A stretch of DNA of 64,000 nt from Micromonospora_J zhanjiangensis (GCF_042650605.1 NZ_JBHSBN010000012.1:118005-182004); one strand, 5' to 3'; positions 1-8,956 are shown, counted from the stretch's first letter. The notes: generated from the letters alone by a model not told the origin. Translations and numbers: made by a program.

Positions 1-1
1 G

Positions 2-952
2 GCGGAGTACCCGCCGGCACACGAGCACTACCAGCGGGCGATCGCGCTGCGGCAGGCGGCCGGGCGGGACGACGCCACCGGGCCCCTCTACAACAACCTC
101 GGCATGCTGTACACCTCGCGGGGCATGAACGACGAGGCGAAGGAGTACTTCCGGCGGGGGATCGCCGTCGAGCGGTCTCGGCCGTCGCCGAGCGGCATCG
201 CGACCAAACTCGCCAACCTGGCCACCGTCGAGTTCGCCGGCGGGGACCTGCACGCCGCCGTCGAACACCTGCGGGAGGCCGCCGCCATCCTGGCGGTCCG
301 GGACATGTCGCCGAGCGCGCACCTGCGGTTCACCCTCGGCCAGTGCCTGCATCGGCTGGGCGACACCACCGCCGCCGCGGTCGAGTTGACCCAGGCGCTC
401 GCCGACAGCCAGGAGACCGGCTACAGCCTCGCGGCGGCCTACTCGTTGTACGGCCTGAGCGAACTCCGTTGCGACCTCGACGATCTCGACGGTGCGGCGG
501 AGTACGCCGCCGCCGCGCTGGCCCTGGCCCGGGAGATCCGCAGCCCGGCCGCGGAGGTCGACGCGCTGACCGCCTCCGGCGTCGTGCAGCGCCGCCGGGG
601 CGAGCACCTGCAGGCCATCGCGCTGCACACCCGCGCCTTGGACCTCGCCCGGACGACCGACGAGCGGCGGGCCGGCGCCATCACCCAGGTCTGGCTCGCC
701 GCGGCGCTGACCGAGTCCGGTCAGCCGGCACCCGCGCGGGAGCACGCGTCGGCGGCGCTGGCGGCGACCCGCCGCTACGGCTACCGGGTGTCCGAGGCCC
801 GGGCGTTGGCCGTCCTCGCCCGGTTGCACCTGGTCACGGGGGCGGCGGCCGAGGCGGCCGAGGCGGCCCGGCAGGCGGTGGCCCTGCACCGGGCCACCGG
901 CTACCGTCCGCCCCGCTTCGAGGCGGAGATCCTCCGCGCCGCCTCGGGTTGA
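2..952 (+). CDS. TPR-repeat protein, C-terminal part (5' truncated by window)
   Basis: The reading frame is already open at base 2, so the gene begins upstream of the window; an internal ATG at 104 is probably not the start. The visible part of about 316 residues is a run of alanine-rich helical tetratricopeptide repeats (NNLGMLYTSRGMNDEAKEYF, then YAAAALALAREIRSPAAEVDALTASGV and similar units about 34-40 residues apart). This looks like the C-terminal TPR region of an AfsR/SARP or LuxR-type large regulator, but the part that would decide this lies outside. It ends 35 bases before the convergent gap gene. Confidence 0.75.
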   Translation, partial: AEYPPAHEHYQRAIALRQAAGRDDATGPLYNNLGMLYTSRGMNDEAKEYFRRGIAVERSRPSPSGIATKLANLATVEFAGGDLHAAVEHLREAAAILAVRDMSPSAHLRFTLGQCLHRLGDTTAAAVELTQALADSQETGYSLAAAYSLYGLSELRCDLDDLDGAAEYAAAALALAREIRSPAAEVDALTASGVVQRRRGEHLQAIALHTRALDLARTTDERRAGAITQVWLAAALTESGQPAPAREHASAALAATRRYGYRVSEARALAVLARLHLVTGAAAEAAEAARQAVALHRATGYRPPRFEAEILRAASG

Positions 953-987
953 CCCCCGGATCGCAGGTGGGCCCGTGGCGCCGCGCG

Positions 988-1998
988 TCAGGCCGCCGTG
1001 GTCGCTCCGATCCGCTCGGAGAACTCGACCAGGCGGTTGGAGAAGCCCCACTCGTTGTCGTACCAGCCGAACACCTTGACCTGGTTGCCGGCGGCCTCGG
1101 TCAGCGGCGCGTCGAAGATCGACGAGTACGGGTTGCCGACGATGTCCGCCGAGACCAGCGGCGCCTCGGAGTACTGCAGGTAGTGCCGCAGCCGCTCGGA
1201 GTCGGCCGCCTCGCGGAACGCCGCGTTGACGTCCTCGACGGTGGCGCTGCGCCGCAGGACCACGGTGAGGTCGGTGACCGAGCCAACCGGGACGGGGACG
1301 CGCAGCGCCGCACCGGTGAGACGGCCGTCGAGTTCCGGGATGACCTTGCCGATCGCCTTCGCGGCGCCCGACGACGTCGGAATGATCGAGACGGCCGCCG
1401 CGCGGGCCCGGCGCAGGTCGGAGTGCGGCGCGTCGTGCAGCCGCTGGTCGCCGGTGTACGCGTGGATCGTCGTCATCAGCCCCGACTCGACGCCGAACGC
1501 GTCGTTGAGCACCTTCGCCAGCGGCGCCAGCGAGTTCGTGGTGCACGAGCCGTTGGAGAAGACGTCGTGGCTGTCCGGGTCGAGCCGGTCGTCGTTCACC
1601 CCGGGGACGAACGTGGGGACGTCCCCCTTGGCCGGCGCCGAGATGACGACCTTCCGCGCGCCGCCGGAGAGGTGGGCCGCCGCCGCGCCGCCGTCGGTGA
1701 AGTGGCCGGTGGCCTCGATGACGACGTCGGCGCCGACGTCGCCCCAGGCGATGGCGGCCGGATCGGACTGTGCGAAGACCCTCATCCGCGTGCCCCCGAC
1801 GGTGATCACGTCGCCGTCCACGGCGACGCCGTCGAGGTGACCGGAGACGGAGTCCCACTCGAGCAGGGTGGCCAGCGTACGGGCGTCGGTGAGGTCGTTG
1901 ACCGCGACCACCTCGACGTCGGCGTTGTTCGCCAGCGCCGCACGCAGGTAACTGCGTCCGATCCGGCCGAACCCGTTGATGCCGATGCGTACCGTCAT
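988..1998 (-). CDS. gap: Glyceraldehyde-3-phosphate dehydrogenase, type I
   Basis: A 336-residue protein of normal length for NAD-dependent phosphorylating GAPDH. The N-terminal Rossmann motif INGFGRIGR is at residues 7-15, and the catalytic cysteine sits in SNGSCTTNSLAP. In most family members the motif reads SNASCTTNCLAP, so the second cysteine is serine here. The C-terminal WYDNEWGFSNR motif is intact. The gene starts 5 bases after the stop of a TetR regulator, so the two form one operon. Most actinomycetes keep the housekeeping gap in a gap-pgk-tpi operon, so this copy is probably a second, regulated isoform; that is inference. Confidence 0.95.
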   Translation of the reverse strand: MTVRIGINGFGRIGRSYLRAALANNADVEVVAVNDLTDARTLATLLEWDSVSGHLDGVAVDGDVITVGGTRMRVFAQSDPAAIAWGDVGADVVIEATGHFTDGGAAAAHLSGGARKVVISAPAKGDVPTFVPGVNDDRLDPDSHDVFSNGSCTTNSLAPLAKVLNDAFGVESGLMTTIHAYTGDQRLHDAPHSDLRRARAAAVSIIPTSSGAAKAIGKVIPELDGRLTGAALRVPVPVGSVTDLTVVLRRSATVEDVNAAFREAADSERLRHYLQYSEAPLVSADIVGNPYSSIFDAPLTEAAGNQVKVFGWYDNEWGFSNRLVEFSERIGATTAA

Positions 1999-2003
1999 GA
2001 CGT

Positions 2004-2597
2004 TCAGTTCCTCCTGTTGTTCGTGCCGGTGGGTACGGCTGGTGCCGCCGCGCGGAGCAGGTCGAGGGCGCCGGCGCGGGCGTCGTCGAACGGGCCCGGG
2101 TCCTGCTGGGCGATCGCGAGCACGTAACCGCCCTGCAGGACGGCCATCAGGGTGTGGGCGAGGCGCTCCGGATCGAGGTCGGCCCGCAGTTCGCCCGCGG
2201 CGACCGCCTCGCGCAGCACCTTCGCCCAGCGAAGATGGACCTGGGTGAACGCGCGCGCCACCGGGGCGAGCAGCGCCGGGTCCTCGCGGACCTGCGGGTC
2301 CTGGGTCATCCGGCCGACCTTGCAGCCCTTGAGGGCGTCGCGCGGACGCATCAGGTAGGCCTCGATCCGGGCCATCGGTGCGCCCGGACCGTCCAGCTCG
2401 GACGCGGCGGGCAGCAGATCGGCGACGTTGCGCTCCAGGGCGGCGAGCGCCAGGTCCTTCTTGGTGGGAAAGTGGTGGTACATGCTGCCCTGGCCGACGC
2501 CGGACCGTTCGCGTACGTCACGCGGGCTGGTGTCGGCGTAGCCGCGCTCCCACATGAGCTGGCTCATCGTGTCGACCAGAAGTTGCCGCGAGTCCAT
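2004..2597 (-). CDS. TetR/AcrR family transcriptional regulator
   Basis: About 197 residues from the ATG at 2597 (an in-frame ATG at 2612 would add five). The N-terminal helix-turn-helix is recognisable (TSPRDVRERSGVGQGSMYHHFPTKKD, residues about 25-50). The C-terminal ligand domain carries EAYLMRPRDALKGCKVGRM, as in YxaF/LmrA-type members. A near-palindrome lies over the possible start codons, which argues for autoregulation and for control of the downstream gap. A truncated copy of this gene lies at 9279-9413, beyond peptide cluster 1. Confidence 0.9.
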   Translation of the reverse strand: MDSRQLLVDTMSQLMWERGYADTSPRDVRERSGVGQGSMYHHFPTKKDLALAALERNVADLLPAASELDGPGAPMARIEAYLMRPRDALKGCKVGRMTQDPQVREDPALLAPVARAFTQVHLRWAKVLREAVAAGELRADLDPERLAHTLMAVLQGGYVLAIAQQDPGPFDDARAGALDLLRAAAPAVPTGTNNRRN

Positions 2598-2605
2598 GGG
2601 GCCAG

Positions 2606-2625
2606 TGTACATACCAGTAGGTACA
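2606..2625. promoter_or_regulatory. Probable operator of the TetR-gap operon
   Basis: The sequence TGTACATACCAGTAGGTACA has imperfect dyad symmetry (8 of 10 positions match between half-sites). It is just upstream of, or overlaps, the tetR start codon. A related half-site, GGTAGGTACA, occurs near 2732-2741. Autorepression by the adjacent TetR protein is inferred from position. Confidence 0.6.
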
Positions 2626-2700
2626 GCCTCGTCGAGGAAGGGCTTACCAGCGTCAGCCCTTCCGTTGGTCGGCGCGCAGGGTCACGGCCGCCGGCTGTGG

Positions 2701-2715
2701 CCTACCGAAGGTAGG
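2701..2715. repeat. Short perfect inverted repeat between the SARP gene and tetR
   Basis: CCTACCGAAGGTAGG has 6-bp perfect arms and a 3-nt centre. It lies in the tetR upstream region, just after the SARP stop. It could be a second operator or a weak terminator for the SARP gene; the stem is too short to be confident of either. Confidence 0.35.
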
Positions 2716-2744
2716 GTCGGGATCTACTCTCGGTAGGTACAACG

Positions 2745-5609
2745 TCAGGCGTGGTCCGCGCCGGGGCCGAGTCTGGCCAGTCGCCGCCCGATGTCGGCGG
2801 CTTCTTGGACGCGATGTTGGCTCTGGTAGATCTCGTGGGCATGTGTCAGGAAAGCGCGGGCGTCGGCCAACCGCCCGAGGCTGGCGCACACGTCCCCAAG
2901 TTCGTCCACAACCTCCGCCTCGTAGCTCAGATTGCCGGTGTTTCTGTGGATCTCCACTGCCTGTTGGTAGTAGTCCGCGGCCTGGGCCAGTTGTCCCATG
3001 TGCTTCGCGGCCCGAGCGAGCACCAGCAAGGCATCGGCGGTGCCACTGCCGCTGCCAAACTCGCGAAACAGAGACAGCGCCTGCGAGGAATACTGCTGGG
3101 CTCGGGCATAGTCGCCGAGTCGGACGTAGGCACCGCCGATACCGTCCAGGGCGAACGCCTCCCTGATCCGATTCTTGACCGCCCGAGACAGCCGGAGAGC
3201 CTCGGTCGCGTGTCGAAGCTCGGCGGCGGGGTCGTCCTGGTACCGCCCGTACACCAGTCCCAGCGAGTCATGCGCCTCCGCCTGCCGGAGCAGATCACCG
3301 GCCTGCTCGGCGAGTGTCACGGCGCGACTCAGATGGTCCACGGCAGCGGACTGGTCGCCCATCACCGAGTACGCCTGCCCGATGAACCGGGTCGCCAACG
3401 ACTGGATCGGCAGGTCGCCGAGCCGTTCGGCCGCCTCGAGCCCGGCCCGCCACACTGCTGCCTGGTCCAGCCCTCGCGCCCGCCAGATGTGGAAGTTTGT
3501 CAGGCTCCACGCGATCTGCCACGCCTGCCTGTCCCACCCCCGATCCAGCGCCAGTTGCTGGGTGGCGAGCAAGGCATCGTGCTCGGCGTCGAACCACACC
3601 ATGGCGTCGCCAGCAGTATCGATCGGCTGGGGAGTGCAGCCGGGCGGGACCGGATCCAGCTGGATATCCACCCGGTCCGCAGACAGGATACGGTCCGCCC
3701 GGTAGGCCGAACACAGATAGAAATGCACCAGCCTGCGCTCGGCATCAGCGATTTCGTCCGCGTGGTCGGCCCCGGCGCGCTCCGCCGCGTACAGCCGCAC
3801 CAGATCGTGCATCCGGTAACGCCCGGACGACAGGCGCTGGATCAGACAGGCTCCCTCCAGGTCGTTGAGCAGCACCCGAGCCCGCAGCACCGGCTCCGCG
3901 ATCAGGCTGGCCACGGCGGCGACGTCGAAGTCGGGCGTGGTGACGAGGCCCAGCAATCCGAACAACCGTGCCCGCGCGGGAGTCAATGCCCGAACCGACG
4001 CCGAAAACGTCGCACGCAGGTTGACGCTGATCTCCCCCGCGTCGAGCGCGTCCAGCCGTGCCGAAGCCTGCGTGAATTCCCGGGCCAGCGTACCGAGCGA
4101 GACAGCCGGCGAGGCGGCCGTACGTACACCGGTGATGCCGATCGCCAACGGCAACCCGGCACAGTGCCGGAGAATCTCTGCCGTCGCCTGCGGATCCGCC
4201 ACCAAGCGCGCGGCACCGACGTGCGCTGCCAACAGTTGCCATGCCTCGTCGTCGGTGAGCATGTTCAGTGCGATGGCCTTGGCGCCATGCGCGGCCGTGA
4301 TGCCGCCGAGCCGCCGACGGCTGGTGACGATCACGGTGCAGGACGCGGTCCCCGGCAACAACGGCAGGACCTGCTCCGAGTCCGCCGCGTTGTCCAGCAC
4401 GATGAGCATCCGGCGGTCGGCGACCAGGCTGCGGTACAGACCCACCTGCGCTTCCGGCCGTGACGGGACCGCTTCGGGAGTGACACCCAGCGCGTCCAGG
4501 AATGCGCGGACCACCGTGTGCGGCGACACTGGTTCGGCACGGGGATCGAACCCGCGCAACTGCGCATAGAGTTGCCCGTCGGGAAACCGGTCCTGGTGAC
4601 GGTGGGCCCACTGCAGCGCCAGCGTCGTCTTGCCCACCCCACCGATCCCACCGATCGCCGAGATGACAACAGTCTGGTCTGTCCCGGCTGCCGTCTCGAT
4701 CGCGCGAGTCAGTTCCGCCAACTCGGCCACGCGACCGGCAAAGAACCCGGGTGGGGGCGGTAGGTGACGAGGCACCACCCGGGCCGCACCCGGCCCTCCC
4801 CGGCCGTCGGCGCCCGCCGGCCCGACTCGTGCGGCCGATTGCCCGGCGGCCACCGATTCCGGTCGTCGCAGCTCGACCGACTCACCCCGCAGCATGCGCA
4901 TATGCAGCTCCCGCAGGGCGGCAGCCGGCTCGACACCGGCGTCCTCGAGCAGCCGCCGTCGCGTCAGCTGGTACTGGTTGAGCGCTTCAGCCTGCCGGCC
5001 CGCAGCATAGAGCGCCCGCATGAGCTGACCGGCCAACCGCTCATCCAACGGGTCGGCGGAAACCCGGGTCGACAGGTGCGGGATCAACTCCGCATGATGA
5101 CCAAGCCGCAAGGCCACGTCCCCGTACTTCAACTCCGCCACCCGCCGCTTGGCGGCCAACTGCTCGCGCAGGCCATGGCTCCATGGCGTGTCGAACCCCG
5201 CAACCGCCTCGCCCCGCCACAGCGTCAGCGCCTCCCGCAAGATATTCATGGCCTCCGCTTCACAGACCGCCGATTGAGCCCGTGTCACCAGGTGGTCGAA
5301 GCGGAACAGGTCGACCGCCAACGCGTTCACAGCGATTTGATATCCGGAAGCCGCACGCCTGATCGCGACCTGCGCGTCCTCGGGAAACGCCCGCCGAATC
5401 CGCGAGAGATAGCTGTAGAGGGTGCTTCGGGCCTGATTCGGTGAACGGCCGCCCCACACTCGCTCGATCAGCGTGTCCACCGCCACCGGGCGGTTGGCAT
5501 CGGCCAGCAGCGCAGCAAGCACCCACCGCTGCCGAGTGTGACCCAGATCCAGATTTTGTCCATTGAGGCGCACCTCGATCTGCCCGAGAATGCCCAACTC
5601 CACACCCAC
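2745..5609 (-). CDS. AfsR-like SARP regulator (winged helix, BTAD, NB-ARC, TPR)
   Basis: A 954-residue protein with the AfsR architecture. An OmpR-type winged helix covers about residues 1-95 (LGHTRQRWVLAALLAD, VDTLIERVWGG). The bacterial transcriptional activation domain covers about 100-245. The NB-ARC ATPase has a P-loop, GGIGGVGKTTLALQ, near 320 and an LIVLDNA segment as Walker B. TPR repeats run from about 690 to the end. The start is a GTG; another GTG lies two codons downstream. It is the last gene of peptide cluster 1 in the direction of transcription, and the only SARP complete in the window. The paired heptamers before both precursor genes make it the natural candidate activator. 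Confidence 0.92.
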   Translation of the reverse strand: MGVELGILGQIEVRLNGQNLDLGHTRQRWVLAALLADANRPVAVDTLIERVWGGRSPNQARSTLYSYLSRIRRAFPEDAQVAIRRAASGYQIAVNALAVDLFRFDHLVTRAQSAVCEAEAMNILREALTLWRGEAVAGFDTPWSHGLREQLAAKRRVAELKYGDVALRLGHHAELIPHLSTRVSADPLDERLAGQLMRALYAAGRQAEALNQYQLTRRRLLEDAGVEPAAALRELHMRMLRGESVELRRPESVAAGQSAARVGPAGADGRGGPGAARVVPRHLPPPPGFFAGRVAELAELTRAIETAAGTDQTVVISAIGGIGGVGKTTLALQWAHRHQDRFPDGQLYAQLRGFDPRAEPVSPHTVVRAFLDALGVTPEAVPSRPEAQVGLYRSLVADRRMLIVLDNAADSEQVLPLLPGTASCTVIVTSRRRLGGITAAHGAKAIALNMLTDDEAWQLLAAHVGAARLVADPQATAEILRHCAGLPLAIGITGVRTAASPAVSLGTLAREFTQASARLDALDAGEISVNLRATFSASVRALTPARARLFGLLGLVTTPDFDVAAVASLIAEPVLRARVLLNDLEGACLIQRLSSGRYRMHDLVRLYAAERAGADHADEIADAERRLVHFYLCSAYRADRILSADRVDIQLDPVPPGCTPQPIDTAGDAMVWFDAEHDALLATQQLALDRGWDRQAWQIAWSLTNFHIWRARGLDQAAVWRAGLEAAERLGDLPIQSLATRFIGQAYSVMGDQSAAVDHLSRAVTLAEQAGDLLRQAEAHDSLGLVYGRYQDDPAAELRHATEALRLSRAVKNRIREAFALDGIGGAYVRLGDYARAQQYSSQALSLFREFGSGSGTADALLVLARAAKHMGQLAQAADYYQQAVEIHRNTGNLSYEAEVVDELGDVCASLGRLADARAFLTHAHEIYQSQHRVQEAADIGRRLARLGPGADHA

Positions 5610-5707
5610 CCGTTTCCCCCCGCAGGCAGACGAACACAGAATCTGCGACGCTCACCGCCCGCCGCGTGGCACCTCCTGGAACCGCTCGACGGTAGCGACT
5701 TGCGTTC

Positions 5708-6085
5708 CTACAGACAATCAATCCCCGAACCGCCGAACTGCAGGTTACCGTCGTAGATCCAACCCTGCTGCCCGGTGGCCCGTACGGTCACCCACGTCCA
5801 CGTGTTACCGACATCGTTCCGCACCCAACAGTGGTACAGCAGAGAATTCCTCCCGGGCTGGACACGGCCGACAATCGGGCAGGCCGAGTAGGGACCCGCG
5901 GTACGCAGCGGGGTGTCCGCGTTCAACACCGAGCCCAACTGGTCATCCTGCGGCTGATGGCGGTGCTGCCGGCAGTCCGCGGCCGCCGTTGCGGCGCTCG
6001 CACTGGCGGGCAGTATGGGCAGCGCGATGCCAGCGACGAGTAGAGCGGCGGAGGCCTTGGCCAGGTTCTTCGACTTTCGCAGCAT
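5708..6085 (-). CDS. Small secreted protein, SH3-like, with four cysteines
   Basis: A 125-residue protein with a clear Sec signal peptide: basic start MLRKSKNLAKA, hydrophobic core LLVAGIALPILP, and cleavage probably after SASA near residue 30-32. The mature part of about 95 residues has four cysteines and a YHCWVRNDVGNTWTWVTV... GQQGWIYDGNL stretch typical of bacterial SH3-like extracellular domains. A GGAGAG ribosome site lies six bases before the ATG. It sits between the cluster 1 processing genes and the SARP gene. Its role, for example immunity or cell-wall binding, is unknown. Confidence 0.75.
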   Translation of the reverse strand: MLRKSKNLAKASAALLVAGIALPILPASASAATAAADCRQHRHQPQDDQLGSVLNADTPLRTAGPYSACPIVGRVQPGRNSLLYHCWVRNDVGNTWTWVTVRATGQQGWIYDGNLQFGGSGIDCL

Positions 6086-6154
6086 GAGATCTCTCCACTT
6101 ATCAGGACTCTGTGAAACCTGTTCCCCGTGCAGCCAAAATAGGCGCCCATCACG

Positions 6155-6403
6155 TCACTCGCCTTGACTGTGAGTGCATGACACTTGACCATTCCTGCGC
6201 CGCGCCTTCGCGAACAGGGCTGCGATGTCGTCGAGAGCTGCGGTCACCATGGCGAAAACGGCCGCGAGCCCGGCGGCGAGAACCAGGCCAGCGGATGGCA
6301 GGCCCGCACCACCAGCGGCTCCGGTGGCCCAACCGAACAGCCCTCCTGCCGCGGCAAGGAGCAGCACCGCGTTACGGCGACCGGCCGAGGGGCGGAACGC
6401 CAT
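6155..6403 (-). pseudogene. Truncated mauE-like C-terminal remnant
   Basis: This 82-codon frame encodes hydrophobic helices ending in ALDDIAALFAKARRRNG. That resembles the end of the intact MauE-like protein at 29420-29947, which ends in VFLEDLIALFARG. The N-terminal helices and the CxCFG redox motif are missing. Its 5' end overlaps, out of frame, the tail of the signal peptidase gene (6372-6941). In cluster 2 the same two genes are adjacent and complete, so a deletion probably removed most of mauE here. Translation of the residual two-helix protein cannot be excluded. Confidence 0.6.
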
Positions 6404-6941
6404 CGACGTCCACGCCTCCGACGAACGTGCCGTTACTGGCCGGCTCCTGCCAGCAACCGGATGTGGTGGGGCGAGTTGACTCACCGCCGACGGTGCCAGG
6501 CCGGCCCGTCTGCCGCCGGTTGCCCATCGGTCGTACGACGGTGCCCAGTATGGTGCCGGAGGGGATAAGCCCGAAGTGTCGGGAGTCCAGGCTCTGGGCG
6601 GGATTATCGCCGAGCACCAGTACGTGTCCGTTCGGGACGTGTCCGTCCGGCATCCCGGGAAGCAGCCGGTCCCCGGCGACCGCGGCGATGCGTTTGACGA
6701 GCCAGTGACCGGTCGACGAACCGGGCAGGCCCACCGGGCGTGGATTACGCAACACCACGACCTGTCCGGGAGACAGGGGGTCGTCCGCGGTGCGACGGCG
6801 GGTAAGCAGCCGGTCGCCGTCACGGTACGTGGGAAGCATGCTCGGCCCGTGCACGTCGATGACGAGCAGCCGGCGACGAATCCATGCGACCGCAGCGAGC
6901 AACAGCACCAGCGCAATGGTTGCGATGAGGTACGGGATCAC
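6372..6941 (-). CDS. S26-family signal peptidase of peptide cluster 1
   Basis: A 189-residue protein from a GTG at 6941 that overlaps the stop of the ABC exporter (GTGA), so the two are translationally coupled. It has an N-terminal membrane helix (VIPYLIATIALVLLLAAVAW). The type I signal peptidase boxes follow: nucleophilic Ser in VHGPSMLPTYRDGD, general-base Lys in WLVKRIAAVAGD, and LVLGDNPAQSLDSRHFG. After VVRPMGN about 45 residues have no counterpart in the cluster 2 enzyme; this tail reads out of frame into the decayed mauE. The likely job is cleaving the precursor leader after its AxA site, inferred from context. Confidence 0.88.
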   Translation of the reverse strand: MIPYLIATIALVLLLAAVAWIRRRLLVIDVHGPSMLPTYRDGDRLLTRRRTADDPLSPGQVVVLRNPRPVGLPGSSTGHWLVKRIAAVAGDRLLPGMPDGHVPNGHVLVLGDNPAQSLDSRHFGLIPSGTILGTVVRPMGNRRQTGRPGTVGGESTRPTTSGCWQEPASNGTFVGGVDVDGVPPLGRSP

Positions 6942-8776
6942 GTGGGCACCTCGATCCGTCCTGAGCCGTAGCCCGACGATTGAATGCCGAACAGGTGCGC
7001 GTAGCACCCGCCCTGACCGATCAGGTGGTCGTGCGTACCCAGTTCGACGATCTGTCCCTGATCCAGCACGGCTATGCGGTCCGCGTCCCGCAGGGCGCCG
7101 AGGCGGTGTGAGATGAGCACGCTCGTCCGGCCACTGCGATGACGCTTCAGCCGTTGATGGATGTCGTACTCGGCCTCGGGATCCAGGCTGGCGCTGGGCT
7201 CGTCCATGATGAGCAGGTCGCGGTCGCTGCGCAGCACCGCGCGGGCCAACGCCACCCGCTGCCACTGACCGCCGGACAGCGGGACGCCCTCGGTCGGGTT
7301 CTCTGCCTCCGTGTCAAGGAAGCTGCGGCTCAGCAGAGTGTCGAACCCTCGGGGAAGCGCGTCCAGCGCCTCATCGACACCCGCGTTCCGCGCCGCCTGC
7401 CGGATCGCCCGCCGATTCGCCAGCCTGGCCGGATCGCCGAGCCCGATGTTCTCGGCGGCGGACAGGTCGTAGGCCATGTAGTCCTGGAACAACGCGGTGA
7501 CCCGCTCCCGCAGTTGTGCCGGGTTCAGATCTCGCAGGTCCACACCATTCCAGCGGATGCTGCCGCGCTGCGGGTCGTAGAAGCGGCAGAGCAACTTCAC
7601 CAGCGTGCTCTTTCCGGACCCGTTGCGACCCACCAGGCCGAGGGAGTGCCCGTGCGGTATGGACAGGTTGACCCCCCGAAGCACCCAGGGCGAGTCGGGG
7701 CCGTACCGGAACCACACGTCCCGCAGCTCGATGCCCGTGCGTAACATCGGGACGCGGGTCGGACGGGATCGGACGACCAGGTCCGGCGGCGCACTTTCGA
7801 CCTCCTGGAAGTGCCGGAACAGCAGCAGGTGCTGGTGAGTCGAGGCGAGCTGGTTGACCAATGAGGTCATGCCGGCCTGCACACCTGCGACCGCCGCGAT
7901 GAAAATCGCGATGTCGCCCACCCCGGTCGTGCCGTCCCGCACGTTGGTGACCGCCCAGAGAATCCCGGCACCGTTGATCACGGCGTTCAGGAGCCCCAGG
8001 GCCGCCTGGACCACAAGACCACGCCTGTCGAGCCGGCGGCGCTCGGCGTTGGCCTGGCGGCGCTCGGTCAACATCCGGTTTCGTAGAAAGGCGCCGGTGC
8101 CGAACAGCCGCACTTCCTTGGCCGCGTCGAGGTTGGCCATCAGCTCGGCGTAGAAGAACTCCCGTCGTTCGGTGGGCCCAACCCGCCAGAGCATGAGGGC
8201 CATCCGCCGGGCCAGGGAGAGTTCGGCGAGGAGGGCCGGGACCGCGCCGGCCAGGACGATCAGGGCCATCCATGGACTGACGGCGACCAGGGTGCCGAGG
8301 AAACCGCCGATCGTCACCACGTTCCCGACCAGTGCCACCGCGCCTTGGACCACGGCTGGTGGGGTGGTCGCGCTGGATTGACTGGCAATGCGCAGCCGGT
8401 CCCGGAAAGCGGGGTCTTCGAACCGGGCGAGGCCCGGAAGCCGGTTGAGCGCCGAATACAGCCGGTCGCTGGCGGCCACCCCGGTCGCCCGACCCAACTC
8501 GGCCCGCAGGTAGTTGTTGGCCTCCGGTAGGACCCCCAGGGCGAGTCCGAGCAGGCAGAGTCCGACGCCGAGCAGGGCCAGGCCCGGCGCTCCGCTCACG
8601 ATCCGGTCGAGCAGCGTCTTCAGCAGCCAGGCCGAGCAGACGGGAATGACCGACGCGACGAGCGTAATCAGGCACAGCAGGATCAGCGGTCCCGGAGCCG
8701 CCCGCCATGCCATCGTGAGAGCCGCCGGCATCCCGCCGAGGCTGCGCCAGCGGCGCGTCGAGGACCCACGGGTCAT
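6938..8776 (-). CDS. ABC exporter, fused membrane and ATPase domains, cluster 1
   Basis: A 612-residue half-transporter. The start at 8776 overlaps the upstream 44-aa gene by ATGA; the open frame runs further upstream to 9268, but that extension covers other genes. A six-helix membrane domain fills the first 330 residues. The ATPase carries Walker A VGRNGSGKSTLVKL, signature PLSGGQWQRVALARA and Walker B LLIMDEPSASLDPEAE. There is no N-terminal C39 peptidase domain, so leader removal must come from elsewhere, which fits the coupled signal peptidase. It closely resembles the cluster 2 exporter in length, gene order and motif wording. Export of the cluster 1 peptide is inferred. Confidence 0.93.
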   Translation of the reverse strand: MTRGSSTRRWRSLGGMPAALTMAWRAAPGPLILLCLITLVASVIPVCSAWLLKTLLDRIVSGAPGLALLGVGLCLLGLALGVLPEANNYLRAELGRATGVAASDRLYSALNRLPGLARFEDPAFRDRLRIASQSSATTPPAVVQGAVALVGNVVTIGGFLGTLVAVSPWMALIVLAGAVPALLAELSLARRMALMLWRVGPTERREFFYAELMANLDAAKEVRLFGTGAFLRNRMLTERRQANAERRRLDRRGLVVQAALGLLNAVINGAGILWAVTNVRDGTTGVGDIAIFIAAVAGVQAGMTSLVNQLASTHQHLLLFRHFQEVESAPPDLVVRSRPTRVPMLRTGIELRDVWFRYGPDSPWVLRGVNLSIPHGHSLGLVGRNGSGKSTLVKLLCRFYDPQRGSIRWNGVDLRDLNPAQLRERVTALFQDYMAYDLSAAENIGLGDPARLANRRAIRQAARNAGVDEALDALPRGFDTLLSRSFLDTEAENPTEGVPLSGGQWQRVALARAVLRSDRDLLIMDEPSASLDPEAEYDIHQRLKRHRSGRTSVLISHRLGALRDADRIAVLDQGQIVELGTHDHLIGQGGCYAHLFGIQSSGYGSGRIEVPT

Positions 8777-8907
8777 GCCGCTGCCACCGCCTCGACTGCG
8801 GGCAACCTGCTGACGATCGATTCGACCGCGGTTACCACACCCTCCTCGACGCACTTGACCAGACCGGTGATGGCCGTGACGAGTACCGCGGCGGCGGTGA
8901 TGGACAT
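8773..8907 (-). CDS. 44-aa small protein coupled to the exporter
   Basis: This short frame runs from ATG 8907 to a stop that overlaps the exporter start (ATGA), and has a good GGAG site about seven bases upstream. The product is small, hydrophobic and probably helical (MSITAAAVLVTAITGLVKCV, ending in alanines), with one cysteine at residue 19 and an alternating hydrophobic pattern in ESIVSRLPAVEAV. It occupies the place that the TlpA-like gene has in cluster 2. It could be an immunity or accessory peptide, or a second secreted peptide. I know of no family for it. Confidence 0.6.
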   Translation of the reverse strand: MSITAAAVLVTAITGLVKCVEEGVVTAVESIVSRLPAVEAVAAA

Positions 8908-8956
8908 TGCTACTCCAGTTTGCTCTGGCGTCCAGCAAAAGCAGGGCGCCGACGGG

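Noticed and set aside
343..2127. Long plus-strand frame of 594 codons
   Set aside because: It is antisense or out of frame to the TPR and gap genes, with an Arg/Gly/Pro-rich composition typical of shadows in GC-rich DNA.
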